The notes: a model not told the origin generated them from the sequence alone. Positions 27,359 through 37,320 are shown, counted from the stretch's first letter. The stretch is DNA of 64,000 nucleotides from CAMAVH01 sp046297835 (GCA_046297835.1 JBKBHI010000009.1:101576-165575); one strand, 5' to 3'. Made by a program: numbers and translations.

Positions 27359-28951
27359 TTAATGCCGGAAATGCCGGATGCCGGTGAAGACCATGGCGAG
27401 GCCGGCGTCGTCGGCGGCTTTGATCACTTCGTCGTCGCGGATCGAGCCGCCGGGCTGGATCACCGCCGTCGCGCCGGCTTCGGCGGCGGCGAGCAAGCCG
27501 TCGGCGAAGGGGAAGAAGGCGTCGGAGGCGACGACCGAGCCCTTGGCGCGCGTCTCGCTCTCGCCGGCCGCTTTGGCCGATTCCTGCGCCTTCCAAGCGG
27601 CGATGCGCGAGGAATCGACGCGGCTCATCTGGCCAGCGCCGATGCCGACCGTCGCGCCGTCTTTCACATAGACGATGGCGTTCGACTTCACATGCTTGGC
27701 GACCGTGAAGGCGAACAGCATGTCGGCGATCTGCGCCTCGGTCGGCTTTTTCTTGGTGACGACCTTGAGATCGCCAGCGGTGAGTCGATGCGAATCGCGC
27801 GTCTGCAGCAGATAGCCGCCGGAGAGCGAGCGCAGCGTCATGCCGGGCTTCGCCGGATCGGGCATCGCGCCGGTTTCCAGCACGCGCACGTTTTTCTTGG
27901 CGGCGAGCAGGGCTTTCGCTTTGTCGTCGAGCTTGGGCGCGATGACGACCTCGACGAACAGCTTGGCGATTTCGGCGGCAGTTTCCTCATCAAGCGTGCC
28001 GTTCGCGGCGATGATGCCGCCGAAAGCCGAGACGGGATCGCAGGCCAGCGCCCGCAAGTAAGCCTCTTTCAGCGTCTTGCCTTGCGCCACGCCGCAAGGG
28101 TTGGCGTGCTTGATGATGGCGATGGCCGGGCCGCCGGTGAACTCGCCGGCCAGCTCGAAGGCGGCGTCGGTGTCGTTGATGTTGTTGAAGCTCAGCTCCT
28201 TGCCCTGAAGCTGCGTCGCCGTCGCGAGGCCGGGGCGCGGATCGCTGGCGTTGGCGTAGAAGGCGGCCGACTGGTGCGGGTTCTCGCCGTAGCGCAGCTC
28301 CTGCTTCAATTGGCCGGCGAACACCGCGCGCGGCGCGTAATCGACGCCGTTCTGTTTGGAGAACCAGGCGGAGATCGCCGCGTCGTAAGCGCCGGTGCGG
28401 GCATAGGCTTGGGCGGCGAGCTTGCGGCGCAGCGCCAAACTGGTCTGGCCCTTGTTGGCGGACATCTCCGCCTGCACGGCGGCATAGTCCGACGCGTCGG
28501 TCAGCACCGCGACCCAGGGATGGTTCTTCGACGCGCCGCGAATCAGCGCCGGGCCGCCGATGTCGATGTTCTCGATGCAGGTCTCGAAATCCGCGCCCTT
28601 CGCGACGGTGGACTCGAACGGATAGAGATTGATCGCGACCAGGTCGATCGGCGGAATGTCGTGCTGCTTCATCGCCGCCGCGTGCTCGGCGTTGTCGCGG
28701 ATAGCGAGCAAGCCACCGTGGATGACGGGATGCAGCGTTTTCACCCGGCCGTCCATCATCTCGGGAAAGCCGGTGGCCTCCGACACGTCGATCACGGTCA
28801 GGCCGGCGTCGCGCAGCGCCTTGGCGGTGCCGCCGGTCGAGAGCAGCTCGACGCCTTGGCCCGCGAGGAATGTGGCGAACTCGACGAGGCCGGTCTTGTC
28901 GGAGACCGAGATGAGGGCGCGGCGGACGGCAACGAGGTCGGGAGAGGACAT
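27359..28951 (-). CDS. purH: Bifunctional AICAR transformylase / IMP cyclohydrolase
   Basis: 530 residues, the full length of PurH, which performs the last two steps of IMP synthesis. The N-terminal cyclohydrolase part begins RRALISVSDKTGLVEFA and has STGGTAKAL and GRVKTLHP. The C-terminal formyltransferase part has RYGENPHQ, IIKHANPCGVA and DAFFPFADGL. It is the last gene of the long minus-strand run, 20 bases after the CapD-like gene. It converges on the UMF1 transporter gene with 3 bases between stops. Confidence 0.97.
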   Translation of the reverse strand: MSSPDLVAVRRALISVSDKTGLVEFATFLAGQGVELLSTGGTAKALRDAGLTVIDVSEATGFPEMMDGRVKTLHPVIHGGLLAIRDNAEHAAAMKQHDIPPIDLVAINLYPFESTVAKGADFETCIENIDIGGPALIRGASKNHPWVAVLTDASDYAAVQAEMSANKGQTSLALRRKLAAQAYARTGAYDAAISAWFSKQNGVDYAPRAVFAGQLKQELRYGENPHQSAAFYANASDPRPGLATATQLQGKELSFNNINDTDAAFELAGEFTGGPAIAIIKHANPCGVAQGKTLKEAYLRALACDPVSAFGGIIAANGTLDEETAAEIAKLFVEVVIAPKLDDKAKALLAAKKNVRVLETGAMPDPAKPGMTLRSLSGGYLLQTRDSHRLTAGDLKVVTKKKPTEAQIADMLFAFTVAKHVKSNAIVYVKDGATVGIGAGQMSRVDSSRIAAWKAQESAKAAGESETRAKGSVVASDAFFPFADGLLAAAEAGATAVIQPGGSIRDDEVIKAADDAGLAMVFTGIRHFRH

Positions 28952-28971
28952 GGAAACTCCGGGCGGTGGGT

Positions 28972-30924
28972 CTATTGCGCGGCGCCGCGGCCCTGGGACG
29001 GATGGGCTGGCGCGGCATATTCGGGAACGAGGCGGCCGATCAGCGCTAGTAGCGCCGCGCGGTCGCGCCGCTTGGCGGCGGCTTCCAGCGCGGCGAGCCC
29101 TTCGGCCAGCGTCGCGCCATCGACGCCGCGCGGACGCGCCGTCTGGATGCCAGGGTAGCGCGTCGGCGTCAGCGCTTCAGCGTCGTGGAACAATTCCTCG
29201 TAAAGCTTTTCGCCCGGGCGCAGTCCGGTGAAGGCGATCTTCACGTCCTGGTCGGGACGCAGGCCGGCGAGGCGGATCATCTGGCGCGCGAGGTCGGCGA
29301 TCTTCACCGGCTCGCCCATGTCGAGCACGTAGATCTGATCGTTAGATTTGCCGGAAGTTTTTTCGGTCCCGAGCACGGAGGCTTCGAGAACCAGCTCGAC
29401 CGCTTCGCGCACGGTCATGAAATAGCGCGTGACGTCCGGGTGCGTGACCGTGAGCGGGCCGCCGGCGGCGAGCTGGCGCTGGAACAGCGGCACCACCGAG
29501 CCGGTCGAGCCGAGCACGTTGCCGAAACGAACGACGACATAGCGCGTCGCCGGATTGGCCGCGCCGATGGTCTGCACGGCGCATTCGGCGATGCGCTTGG
29601 TCGCGCCCATGATCGAAGACGGGTTCACGGCTTTGTCGGTCGAGATCGTCACCATCGCCGAAACGCCGGCAGCGGCGCAGGCTTCGGCGACATTGCGCGT
29701 GCCGATCACATTGGTCAGCGCGCCCTCGGCCGGGTGCATCTCGACCATCGGCACGTGCTTGAGCGCGGCGGCATGGAACACCAGCTCGGGTTTTTCCTCG
29801 GCGATCACCGCTGCGATCCGAGCGTCGTCGCGCACATCGGCGAGGATGGCCGTGCGCGTCAGGGCCGGCGCGCGCTCGCCGATTTCCAGGTCGATCGAAT
29901 AGAGCGCATATTCGGAATGATCGAGCAGCGCCAGGCGCGCCGGCCCGTAAGAGGCGATCTGGCGCGCCAATTCGCCGCCGATGGTGCCCCCGGCCCCCGT
30001 CACCAGCACGCGCTTGCCCGTGATCAACGCCGCCATGCGGCCGCGATCGAGCACGGTCTGCGGCCGGCCGAGCAGGTCTTCGATGGCGATGGGCCGCAGC
30101 GCGAGGCTGACCGGCTCGGCGCTCTGTTCGCGGAAATCGGTGAGCTTGGGCAATCGCGCGACAGTGAGGCCGAGGCGGTCGGCCTGCTCGACCAGCGCGC
30201 GCAAGCGGCGGCCTTGCAGATTGTCTTCGCTGACGATGAGGCGCTGCGGCTTGTCGCCGCTTTTGCCGATCCGCTCGATGACGGCGGCGAGATCGTCGAG
30301 CCCGCCGAGCACGGTCAGGCCGTGAATCTGCCGGCCTACGCGCGTGCCCTTGTCGTCGATCAGTCCGGCGACGCGGTAGGGCGCGCGGGCGTTGGCCCGC
30401 ATCGCGCGGATGAACAGTTCCGCGCCGTCGCCGGCGCCGACCAGCATCACCGGGATCTGCCCGCTCGCGCCGGCGGGGCGGGCGCTCAGCAGGCCCTTCA
30501 GGCCGCGATCCTTGATCATGCGGTAAGCGAGCCGCGAGCCGCCCATGAAGGCGATCAGCAGCACGGCGGTGATGATCAGCGCCGAGCGCGGCATGGCTTC
30601 GAGGCGCGTGATGAAGAACAGCGCTAGCACGAACAGCAGCACGGCAAGCACGGCGGCGCGTGCGATCTGCGCCAGTTCGCCGATCGAGACGTAGCGCCAG
30701 ACCGCGCGATACAGCCGGAGCATGACCAACACGGCGAGCGCGCAAGCGACGAACAGCGGCGTGCCGAGCGTGATCAGGTCGGGCGAATAATCGTAGGCGC
30801 CGCCGCCGAGGCGCAGCTGCAAGGCGAGCCAATAGGCCGCCGCCGCCATGATCCCGTCATGGACGAGGATCAGCGCGGCGCGCTGCAGCATGGTCAGTCG
30901 GGCGGAGAGAGGCGGCGCGCTCAC
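28972..30924 (-). CDS. CapD/WbpM-like nucleotide-sugar dehydratase, membrane-bound
   Basis: 650 residues. Four N-terminal membrane helices (about 10-125) are followed by a CoA-binding-like Rossmann domain and a C-terminal extended SDR domain with VTGAGGTIGGELA (NAD binding) and the altered catalytic block SxxK in STDKAVNPSSIMGATKR. This is the architecture of UDP-GlcNAc 4,6-dehydratases (WbpM, PglF, CapD) that start synthesis of deoxyamino sugars for surface glycans. GTG 30924 is chosen because AAGGA sits 9 bases upstream; an ATG 11 codons on is possible. The purH start lies 20 bases downstream. Confidence 0.9.
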   Translation of the reverse strand: MSAPPLSARLTMLQRAALILVHDGIMAAAAYWLALQLRLGGGAYDYSPDLITLGTPLFVACALAVLVMLRLYRAVWRYVSIGELAQIARAAVLAVLLFVLALFFITRLEAMPRSALIITAVLLIAFMGGSRLAYRMIKDRGLKGLLSARPAGASGQIPVMLVGAGDGAELFIRAMRANARAPYRVAGLIDDKGTRVGRQIHGLTVLGGLDDLAAVIERIGKSGDKPQRLIVSEDNLQGRRLRALVEQADRLGLTVARLPKLTDFREQSAEPVSLALRPIAIEDLLGRPQTVLDRGRMAALITGKRVLVTGAGGTIGGELARQIASYGPARLALLDHSEYALYSIDLEIGERAPALTRTAILADVRDDARIAAVIAEEKPELVFHAAALKHVPMVEMHPAEGALTNVIGTRNVAEACAAAGVSAMVTISTDKAVNPSSIMGATKRIAECAVQTIGAANPATRYVVVRFGNVLGSTGSVVPLFQRQLAAGGPLTVTHPDVTRYFMTVREAVELVLEASVLGTEKTSGKSNDQIYVLDMGEPVKIADLARQMIRLAGLRPDQDVKIAFTGLRPGEKLYEELFHDAEALTPTRYPGIQTARPRGVDGATLAEGLAALEAAAKRRDRAALLALIGRLVPEYAAPAHPSQGRGAAQ

Positions 30925-31068
30925 GCCGGTGTCCTTCTGGCTGGACGGATCATCATCGGGGACGCGGGCGGCTCCCGGGCGAAATCGGCGGCATATTGGT
31001 CCACATCTCCGGCCTATGCAACGCGCCAAAAGCGCGGTTTTCGGCCCCGGGAACCGCCTGAAAGGGCT

Positions 31069-32061
31069 TCAGCCGGGACGGCCGGCGCGGGCCAGCCAAG
31101 CGAGCAGCAAGCCGACGGCGCAGATCGCCACCGCCAGGGCCGGCAAGTCGGCGCCCCACGCGGAAATCAAGGCGCAGGCGATCAGGACGAGATTGGCGGC
31201 GATCACCCGCAGCATGATGCGGTCGTGCGGCCAGCCGCGCGCCGCCGGCCGCTGGTAGAAATGCTCGCGGTGGGCCCGCCAGACCTTCTCGCCGCGCAAA
31301 GCCCGGCGCGCCAGCGTGATGCTGGCGTCGGCGAGATAGTAAAGAGGCAGAATCAGCGCAGCCGCCCATTGGCCGGCGGCGGCGGCCTCCAGTAGCAGCC
31401 AGCCGAGCAGGAAGCCGAGGGGCACGCTGCCGACGTCGCCGAGAAACAGCCGCGCCGGATGCCAGTTCCACAGGAGGAAGCCGAGGGCGGCGGCGGCGGC
31501 GATCAGGCCCATCCAGCCGACCATATCGAGCGCGCCGGGAATCATCAGGGCCAGCGCGAACAGGCCGAGCCCGAGCGTCATCGTCTCGACGCCCGACATG
31601 CCGTCGATGCCGTCCATGAAATTGTAGAGATTGATGAACCAGAGCCAGATCAGGCCGGCGGCGAGCCGATCGAGCCACGGCGGCAGCAGGCCCTGGAAAA
31701 CCGCCGCGCCGGCTGGCAAGGCAAATAGCGCCGCCGCGACCACGAGGATATGCGCGCCGAAGCGCAGCGCCGCCGAGAGATCGGCGAGATCGTCGAGCCA
31801 TGAGAGCAGCGCCAGCGCTGCGGTGCCGCCGAGCACGACCCACAGTTCGGATCCGCCGCCTTGCCAGACGGCGAGCGCCGCTCCGCCGGCCAGCAGCGCT
31901 CCGGTCACGGCGATGCCGCCGCCGCGCGGCGTCGGCCGGCTATGGCTCGAGCGTTCGTTGGGCCTATCGAGAATGGCGCGCCGTTCGAGCCAGCCGAGCG
32001 TCAGGCGCGTGGCGAACCAGGAGAGCGCGGCGACGAGCGCGAAAAGTCCGACCGCGATCAT
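31069..32061 (-). CDS. WecA/MraY-family sugar-phosphate transferase
   Basis: 330 residues with about ten membrane helices. The signature pieces of polyprenyl-phosphate N-acetylhexosamine-1-phosphate transferases are present: PTPRGGGIAV, an Asp pair in SWLDDLADLS, and the Mg2+-binding NLYNFMDGIDG. A later LFLGDVGSVPLGFLLG block follows. It would start a glycan on undecaprenyl phosphate. The ATG overlaps the stop of the upstream ligase-like gene (ATGA). Confidence 0.92.
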   Translation of the reverse strand: MIAVGLFALVAALSWFATRLTLGWLERRAILDRPNERSSHSRPTPRGGGIAVTGALLAGGAALAVWQGGGSELWVVLGGTAALALLSWLDDLADLSAALRFGAHILVVAAALFALPAGAAVFQGLLPPWLDRLAAGLIWLWFINLYNFMDGIDGMSGVETMTLGLGLFALALMIPGALDMVGWMGLIAAAAALGFLLWNWHPARLFLGDVGSVPLGFLLGWLLLEAAAAGQWAAALILPLYYLADASITLARRALRGEKVWRAHREHFYQRPAARGWPHDRIMLRVIAANLVLIACALISAWGADLPALAVAICAVGLLLAWLARAGRPG

Positions 32062-33314
32062 GAGGTTTCTCGCGGGCGCGCCGCTTGCGCCGCGAGAAGC
32101 GCGGCGGCGAGGCCGAGCGTGGCGAGCCACCAAGCTTGCCACGCGCCGTAGCTCAAGCCGGCGATGACGAAGGCGGCGGCGTACCCGGCAAGAGCGAAGG
32201 CGCGCGGGCCGCGCGCGGGAAACGCGCGCGCGAGCGCGACGAGCGCGAACAGCCACAAGCCGGCCATCAAGACCGCTCCCGGCAGACCCAGTTCGAGCCA
32301 CCATTGCAACGGCGCGTTATGCGTGTGCAATGGCAGCTTCTCGCCCAGGATCGGCGTCGCGTTCGGGATCAGCACGACTTTTTCCTTGCCGCCGGGAATG
32401 GCGCGGGCCGCGTTCATGCCCCAGCCGGCAAGCGGCTTCTCGGCGATACGTTCGGCCGAGAATTGCCAGACGATGATGCGGTGGGCGATGGATACGTTCT
32501 GCGTCCGCGCGGTAAGCGTGTCGGTGTCGAGCGCGCCGGCCGTCAGCGGGGGAAGCAGCGGTGCGGCGGCGACGAACAGCGCGACCGCGCCGCCCGTCAG
32601 CCAGGGCGTGACGCGCGGGAGAGCGAGCGCCAGCAAGAGCGCGATGACGCCGGCCAGCGCGGCAAGCTGCAACGAGGAACCGTAAAAAGCCGCGACCAGT
32701 CCCAGCGCTAGAATGCCGAGTGCCCAACGCGCGCCCGCGCCGCGCAACGCGATCAGCGCCGGCGCGGCGAGCATCAGCAGCACGCTGAGCGCGCGGTTAT
32801 AGCGCGAAAAAATCTGGTCGGGGCCGCCCGGCCCCAGCGCGCCGAGCTGATGGCCGATCCAGGCGTCGCTCAACCGTTCGGCGATCAGCAGCGTGGCGGC
32901 GGCGATCAGGCCGGCGAGCAGCGCTTTGCCGATGCGTGCGCGCATTTCCGTTGGCAGTCCGTAGGCGGCGGCGAGGCAGACGATCGCCGCGCAAAGCGTG
33001 CCGAAAACCTGCCCGCTCGCCGTCAAGGCTTGCGCCGGCTCCACCGCCCAGGTGGCGCTGGCGACCGCCCAGGCGCAGACCAGCGCGCCGAGCAGCGCGA
33101 ACAGCCGCAAGCTCCGCGAAACGCGCCAAGCAGCGATCAGGCCGCGCGGCCAGCCGTTCCCGGCGAAAGCGTCGGCGATCAGCAGCGCCAGCGCGGCGAC
33201 GGCGAACAGCGGAGCCATGCCGAGCGGCGCGAAGACGGCGAGCGGCGCGGCGGCGAAAGCGGCGGCGGCGAGTATCCAGCCATCGCAAGCGCCGACGCGA
33301 TGCGTCGGACTCAT
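32058..33314 (-). CDS. O-antigen ligase/polymerase-like membrane protein
   Basis: 418 residues and about 11 membrane helices. The large periplasmic loop has RIIVWQFSAERIAEKPLAGWG and PLHTHNAPLQWWLELGLPG, matching the conserved H-x-H-N region of the Wzy_C/WaaL family. It either joins O-antigen to lipid A core or polymerises repeat units; sequence alone does not decide. It overlaps the heparinase-like gene upstream and the WecA-like gene downstream by 4 bases each, forming a tight polysaccharide unit. Confidence 0.85.
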   Translation of the reverse strand: MSPTHRVGACDGWILAAAAFAAAPLAVFAPLGMAPLFAVAALALLIADAFAGNGWPRGLIAAWRVSRSLRLFALLGALVCAWAVASATWAVEPAQALTASGQVFGTLCAAIVCLAAAYGLPTEMRARIGKALLAGLIAAATLLIAERLSDAWIGHQLGALGPGGPDQIFSRYNRALSVLLMLAAPALIALRGAGARWALGILALGLVAAFYGSSLQLAALAGVIALLLALALPRVTPWLTGGAVALFVAAAPLLPPLTAGALDTDTLTARTQNVSIAHRIIVWQFSAERIAEKPLAGWGMNAARAIPGGKEKVVLIPNATPILGEKLPLHTHNAPLQWWLELGLPGAVLMAGLWLFALVALARAFPARGPRAFALAGYAAAFVIAGLSYGAWQAWWLATLGLAAALLAAQAARPRETS

Positions 33315-35173
33315 TTATCGCTTACCTTGCGCAGCGCCCATTTGACGGTGACGCCTTCCGGCGCGAGCTGGCCGGCGATGACGATCTGCTCGCAGCGGCG
33401 CGGCTCGCCGCGCGCGCCCATATAGACGCTCTCCTCGAGCGAAAGCGCGGACGCGCCGGCGGCGCGGAAGCGCCAGCCGCTGCCGGCGAGGCGCAGCAGG
33501 ATCGCCGAACCGTCCTGCACCAGCGAGGTGCGCACGCCCGGGTGCAGATGGAAGCGCAGCGTGAAAGGCAGGCCGACGGCGGCGCGCTTGAGGCTGGCGG
33601 CGCTGAACGGCGCGCCGTCGTGCGCCGGGCTGTCGGCGTTCTTCAAGGCGTCGGGCGCGAGGAAGCTGTCCTCGCCGCGCAGATCGTCGCCGCCCGGCGA
33701 GAGATAGAGCCGGCGGCGATGGATCAGCCCGAACGGCTTGAGATAGCCGTCGTGATGGCCCTCGATCCAAATCGCGCCGTCGGCTTCGTCGCGCCGGCAG
33801 GCGACGCGGTCCGGCCGCCGGCCGATGAGGCGCGCGGGCGCGCGGGCGTCGCTGCCGGCAATGTCGAAAATCTCGGCGATGTTGAGATCCGCCACCGTGG
33901 CGGTCGAATGGGCGGCGGAAGATTGCATGGCCTGACGCCAGGCGGGGGCGGAGCTGGCCGGCGCGCCGCCATTGACGATCAAGCGCTCTTTGCCGACGCT
34001 CATTTCGAAGGCGAGCGTGCCGGCGAAGGCGTGGGCCTCGTAGCCCGGCGGCGGCGGCGCGCCGACATCGACGATCAGCAGCGTGCGGTTGGCGGTGGCG
34101 CGCTCGAAGCCGCTATGCGGCGCGGAGGCGAGCGGCTTGCCCTTGGCGTCGGCTTGCGCCAGCGCGAGATCGAGCAACCACGCCTCGCTCTCGACGCTGT
34201 CGTTGAACAGCGCCAACGCGCCGTCGCCATGGCGGAAGAAGCGCAGCATCGGCGCCATGCGGTCGATGCCGACCTGGGCCGCGTCGGGCACTTCCAGCTT
34301 CGCCGCGATCAGCACGGCGCGGATGTCGATCAGGTCGCGCAGGATGGCGAGCTGCAGGCGCGGGCTGCGCTCGGCGTTGCCGCCGTCGCCGAGCAGTTCG
34401 CGGCTCATCTCGCGCGTCAGCAGCTTGCTGGCGCGCGCCAGCAGCCGTTCCTGCTGCGCCGCGCCTAAACTCAAGCAGGCGGCGGCATAGACCAGGCCCT
34501 TGATCGCGCCAACGGCTTGCGCGCCGGTCAAAGCGCCGGGCAGGGCGCGGTTGAGCTGGCGCGTTTGCCGCGCCAAGCTGTCGCGCAGGCGCTGGGCGAA
34601 GACGGGATCGTCGCACTCCAGCATGTCGGCGGCGGATAGCCAGGCGCAAATGCGGCTGGCGAGCACGTCGGCGCGCCAGGCGAGCGGGCTCCAACGGCGG
34701 CCCGGGCCGGCGATCCAGTCCGCCACCAAGCGGCGCGCGCGTTGGCGCGGCGCATCGCCGCCGACCACGCGCAAATCCTTCAGCCAGGCGAAGCCGTGCA
34801 GCCCGGCGCGCCATTCGGCGTCGGTGCCGGACGGCGACCAGGCGATCGCGCCGCTCGGATTTTCCGGCGCATAGACCGGCACGGCGCGGCCGGCGAACGT
34901 GAAGGTGCCGTCGAGGATGGCGCGGCCGTGATCGGCGTCGCCCGGCCAAGGGTCGGGCGGCAGCAGACGCAGCTGCGACGGCGCGCGGCCGGCGAGCGTC
35001 GCGCCGTAGCCGGGCACGGCGAAAACGAGATGTTCGAGGCTGGCGAAGGCGCGTTGCGCCTGTTGCGCGACGGGCCGCTGCCATCGCGCGGCGAGCAGCG
35101 CCATGCGCTTGCCGGGCACGGCTTCGGCCTTGTCGCCGTTGCGGGTGCCGCTCGTCGCGCCGTCGGCAGCCAT
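33311..35173 (-). CDS. Heparinase II/III-like protein
   Basis: 620 residues. An alpha-helical first half ends around residue 370. The second half is beta-rich, with HSTATVADLN, WIEGHHDGYLKPFGLIHRRRLYLSPGGDDLRGED and a C-terminal beta sandwich, as in the Hepar_II_III family encoded next to rsmB in many alphaproteobacteria. These proteins are assumed to be polysaccharide lyases, but the cellular substrate is unknown. No signal peptide is visible. It follows rpe by 15 bases. Confidence 0.85.
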   Translation of the reverse strand: MAADGATSGTRNGDKAEAVPGKRMALLAARWQRPVAQQAQRAFASLEHLVFAVPGYGATLAGRAPSQLRLLPPDPWPGDADHGRAILDGTFTFAGRAVPVYAPENPSGAIAWSPSGTDAEWRAGLHGFAWLKDLRVVGGDAPRQRARRLVADWIAGPGRRWSPLAWRADVLASRICAWLSAADMLECDDPVFAQRLRDSLARQTRQLNRALPGALTGAQAVGAIKGLVYAAACLSLGAAQQERLLARASKLLTREMSRELLGDGGNAERSPRLQLAILRDLIDIRAVLIAAKLEVPDAAQVGIDRMAPMLRFFRHGDGALALFNDSVESEAWLLDLALAQADAKGKPLASAPHSGFERATANRTLLIVDVGAPPPPGYEAHAFAGTLAFEMSVGKERLIVNGGAPASSAPAWRQAMQSSAAHSTATVADLNIAEIFDIAGSDARAPARLIGRRPDRVACRRDEADGAIWIEGHHDGYLKPFGLIHRRRLYLSPGGDDLRGEDSFLAPDALKNADSPAHDGAPFSAASLKRAAVGLPFTLRFHLHPGVRTSLVQDGSAILLRLAGSGWRFRAAGASALSLEESVYMGARGEPRRCEQIVIAGQLAPEGVTVKWALRKVSDK

Positions 35174-35188
35174 GTCGGCGCGGGCCGT

Positions 35189-35854
35189 TCAGCGGCCGCC
35201 GCGAACGCGGCGGATATTGTCGGCGTAGGCGTTGGGCCCGCCCTGGAAGGTCGCGGTGCCGGCGACCAGCACGTCGGCGCCGGCCTTCACGACCGCGGCG
35301 GCGGTTTCGGCGTTGATGCCGCCGTCCACTTCGAGGTCGATGGGCTTGCCGAGCTTGTCGATGCGCTGGCGCAGCTGGCGGATCTTTTCCAGCTGCGAGC
35401 CGATGAAGGACTGGCCGCCGAAGCCCGGGTTGACGCTCATCACCAGCACGAGATCGAGATCGGGCAGGATGTAATCGACGGCTTCGAGCGGCGTCGCCGG
35501 ATTGAGCGCCACGCCGGCTTTCTTGCCGAGCGACTTGATGAGCTGGATCGTGCGGTGCAGATGCGCGCCGGCTTCGGGATGCACGGTGATGATGTCGGCG
35601 CCCGCCTCGGCGAACTGCGGCACGAAGACATCGATCGGCGAGATCATCAGGTGCACGTCGAACGGCTTTTGGCTGTGCGGGCGCAGCGCTTTCACCACGG
35701 CCGGGCCGATGGTGAGGTTCGGCACGAAATGGCCGTCCATCACGTCGACGTGGATATAGTCGGCGCCCGCCACATCGACCGCGCGCACTTCCTCGCCCAG
35801 TTTGGCGAAGTCGGCGGAGAGGATGGACGGCGCGATTTTCGTGGGCTGCTGCAC
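35189..35854 (-). CDS. rpe: Ribulose-phosphate 3-epimerase
   Basis: 221 residues from a GTG start, a TIM barrel interconverting ribulose-5-phosphate and xylulose-5-phosphate. Family blocks: IAPSILSADFAKLGEE, HVDVMDGHFVPN (metal His and Asp), FDVHLMI, MSVNPGFGGQSF and EVDGGI. The frame continues upstream as an antisense-like shadow of rsmB, so the start is set by homology. AACAGGC precedes the GTG, inside a small inverted repeat. Confidence 0.95.
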   Translation of the reverse strand: MQQPTKIAPSILSADFAKLGEEVRAVDVAGADYIHVDVMDGHFVPNLTIGPAVVKALRPHSQKPFDVHLMISPIDVFVPQFAEAGADIITVHPEAGAHLHRTIQLIKSLGKKAGVALNPATPLEAVDYILPDLDLVLVMSVNPGFGGQSFIGSQLEKIRQLRQRIDKLGKPIDLEVDGGINAETAAAVVKAGADVLVAGTATFQGGPNAYADNIRRVRGGR

Positions 35855-35856
35855 GC

Positions 35857-35870
35857 CTGTTAGGTAACAG
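35857..35870. repeat. Small inverted repeat over the rpe translation start region
   Basis: CTGTTA and TAACAG arms around a GG centre, 3 bases from the rpe GTG. If folded in RNA it would cover the only Shine-Dalgarno-like bases. It might also be a protein-binding site. Confidence 0.35.
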
Positions 35871-35913
35871 CTACGGCTCTGATTCGCAAGGCAGGCCGGC
35901 GTTTTGCGCGCGA

Positions 35914-37269
35914 TTAGGCGGTCTTGCGCAAGCGCGCCGCATAGAAGCCGTCGAAGCCGCCGAGCGCCGGCCGCGCCGGGTCGGCCGATTGGCTCGGCAA
36001 GGTGCGCAGATCGCCTTTTTTCGTGATCAGGGCGTCGAGGCCGCCGATCTCCGCCGGCGCGACCGGCAGACGCTCCAGCGCGGGGTCGGCGCGCAGCAAG
36101 GCGGCGATCCGCTCCGGCCCCTCCGCCGGCTCCAGCGAGCAGACGGCATAAACCAGCACGCCGCCCGGCTTGAGGAGGGACAAGGCATGGGCGAGCAGGC
36201 GGTCCTGCACCGGGCCGAGCTTGGCGACGTCGTCGGGCCGTTTGGCGCGCAGAATGTCGGGATGGCGGCGGATCGTGCCGGTGGCGCTGCACGGCGCGTC
36301 GAGCAGGATGCCGTCGAGCGGCGTATCTGGCCGCCATTCGCCGGCGTCGCCTTGGACGATCTCGGCGGTCAATTTCAGGCGCGCGAGATTTTCGCGCAGG
36401 CGGACCAGACGGCCCGCGCCGATATCGAGGGCGATGAGCCGCGCCGCCGCGCGCGGGGCCAGCGCGGCGGCGAGCTGCGCCGTCTTGCCGCCGGGGGCGG
36501 CGCAGAGATCGGCGATGCGCGGCGCGTCGGTCCGGGCCAGCGCGCTCAGCAATAGTTTCGCCGGCAGGGTGGCGGCGGCGTCCTGCACCCACCAGCGGCC
36601 CTCGGCGTAACCCGGCAGATCGGCGATCGCGCCGCTCAAATTCGCGGCGCGGCGCAGGCTGCCGCTCGGCAAGAGCGCGGCTTCGAGCCGTTCGGCCCAT
36701 TCGTTCGCCGGCTCGTCCGGCATCAGGGTGATGTCGAGCGGCGGCTCGGCGAGATGGGCCGTGGCGATGGCGCGCGCCGTCGCTTCGCCGTAAGCGCCGA
36801 CCCACGAATCCCACAGCCAAGCCGGCGTGTTGAGTCGCGCCTCGTCCTGCGCGTCGCGCAATTCCTCGCCCTCGCGCGCGATGCGGCGCAGCACGGCGTT
36901 GATCAGCTTCTTGTGCGCCGTGAGCTTGGCCGCGTCGGCATGATCGACGGCGGCGCTCACGGCGGCATGGGCCGGCGTGCCGAGAAACATCAGCTGGGCC
37001 GCGCCGAGCCGCAGGATGTGCTGCGCCATGCGCGCGGCGCGCGGCAGCGGCCGCTCCAGGCAATGTTTGATCATGGCGTCGATCTGGCCGAGGCGGCGCA
37101 GCGTCGTCGCCAGCAACAGCCGCGCGAAGGCGCGGTCGCGCGCTTCCAGCGCGCCATAGCCCGGCGCGGCGGCGAACGCTTCTTCGAGCGGGCGGCGGCG
37201 GTCGAGGATGGCGGCGAGCGCGTCCGCCGCGACGGCGCGCGCGGCGAGGCCGGCGGGGGCTTTTGTCAT
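35914..37269 (-). CDS. rsmB: 16S rRNA (cytosine-C5) methyltransferase, RsmB/NOP family
   Basis: 451 residues. The N-terminal NusB-like domain (about 1-135) is followed by a methyltransferase with SAM-binding DLCAAPGGKTAQLA and the two catalytic cysteines in LDAPCSATGTIRRHPD and AVCSLEPAEGPE. The enzyme makes m5C967 in 16S rRNA. It lies between the cupin gene (51 bases upstream) and rpe (59 bases downstream) in the same operon-like run. Confidence 0.94.
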   Translation of the reverse strand: MTKAPAGLAARAVAADALAAILDRRRPLEEAFAAAPGYGALEARDRAFARLLLATTLRRLGQIDAMIKHCLERPLPRAARMAQHILRLGAAQLMFLGTPAHAAVSAAVDHADAAKLTAHKKLINAVLRRIAREGEELRDAQDEARLNTPAWLWDSWVGAYGEATARAIATAHLAEPPLDITLMPDEPANEWAERLEAALLPSGSLRRAANLSGAIADLPGYAEGRWWVQDAAATLPAKLLLSALARTDAPRIADLCAAPGGKTAQLAAALAPRAAARLIALDIGAGRLVRLRENLARLKLTAEIVQGDAGEWRPDTPLDGILLDAPCSATGTIRRHPDILRAKRPDDVAKLGPVQDRLLAHALSLLKPGGVLVYAVCSLEPAEGPERIAALLRADPALERLPVAPAEIGGLDALITKKGDLRTLPSQSADPARPALGGFDGFYAARLRKTA

Positions 37270-37320
37270 GCCGCGGGTTTAGCGCAAGCGCGCCGTCCTG
37301 TCACCCAATAGGCCTGTCGC

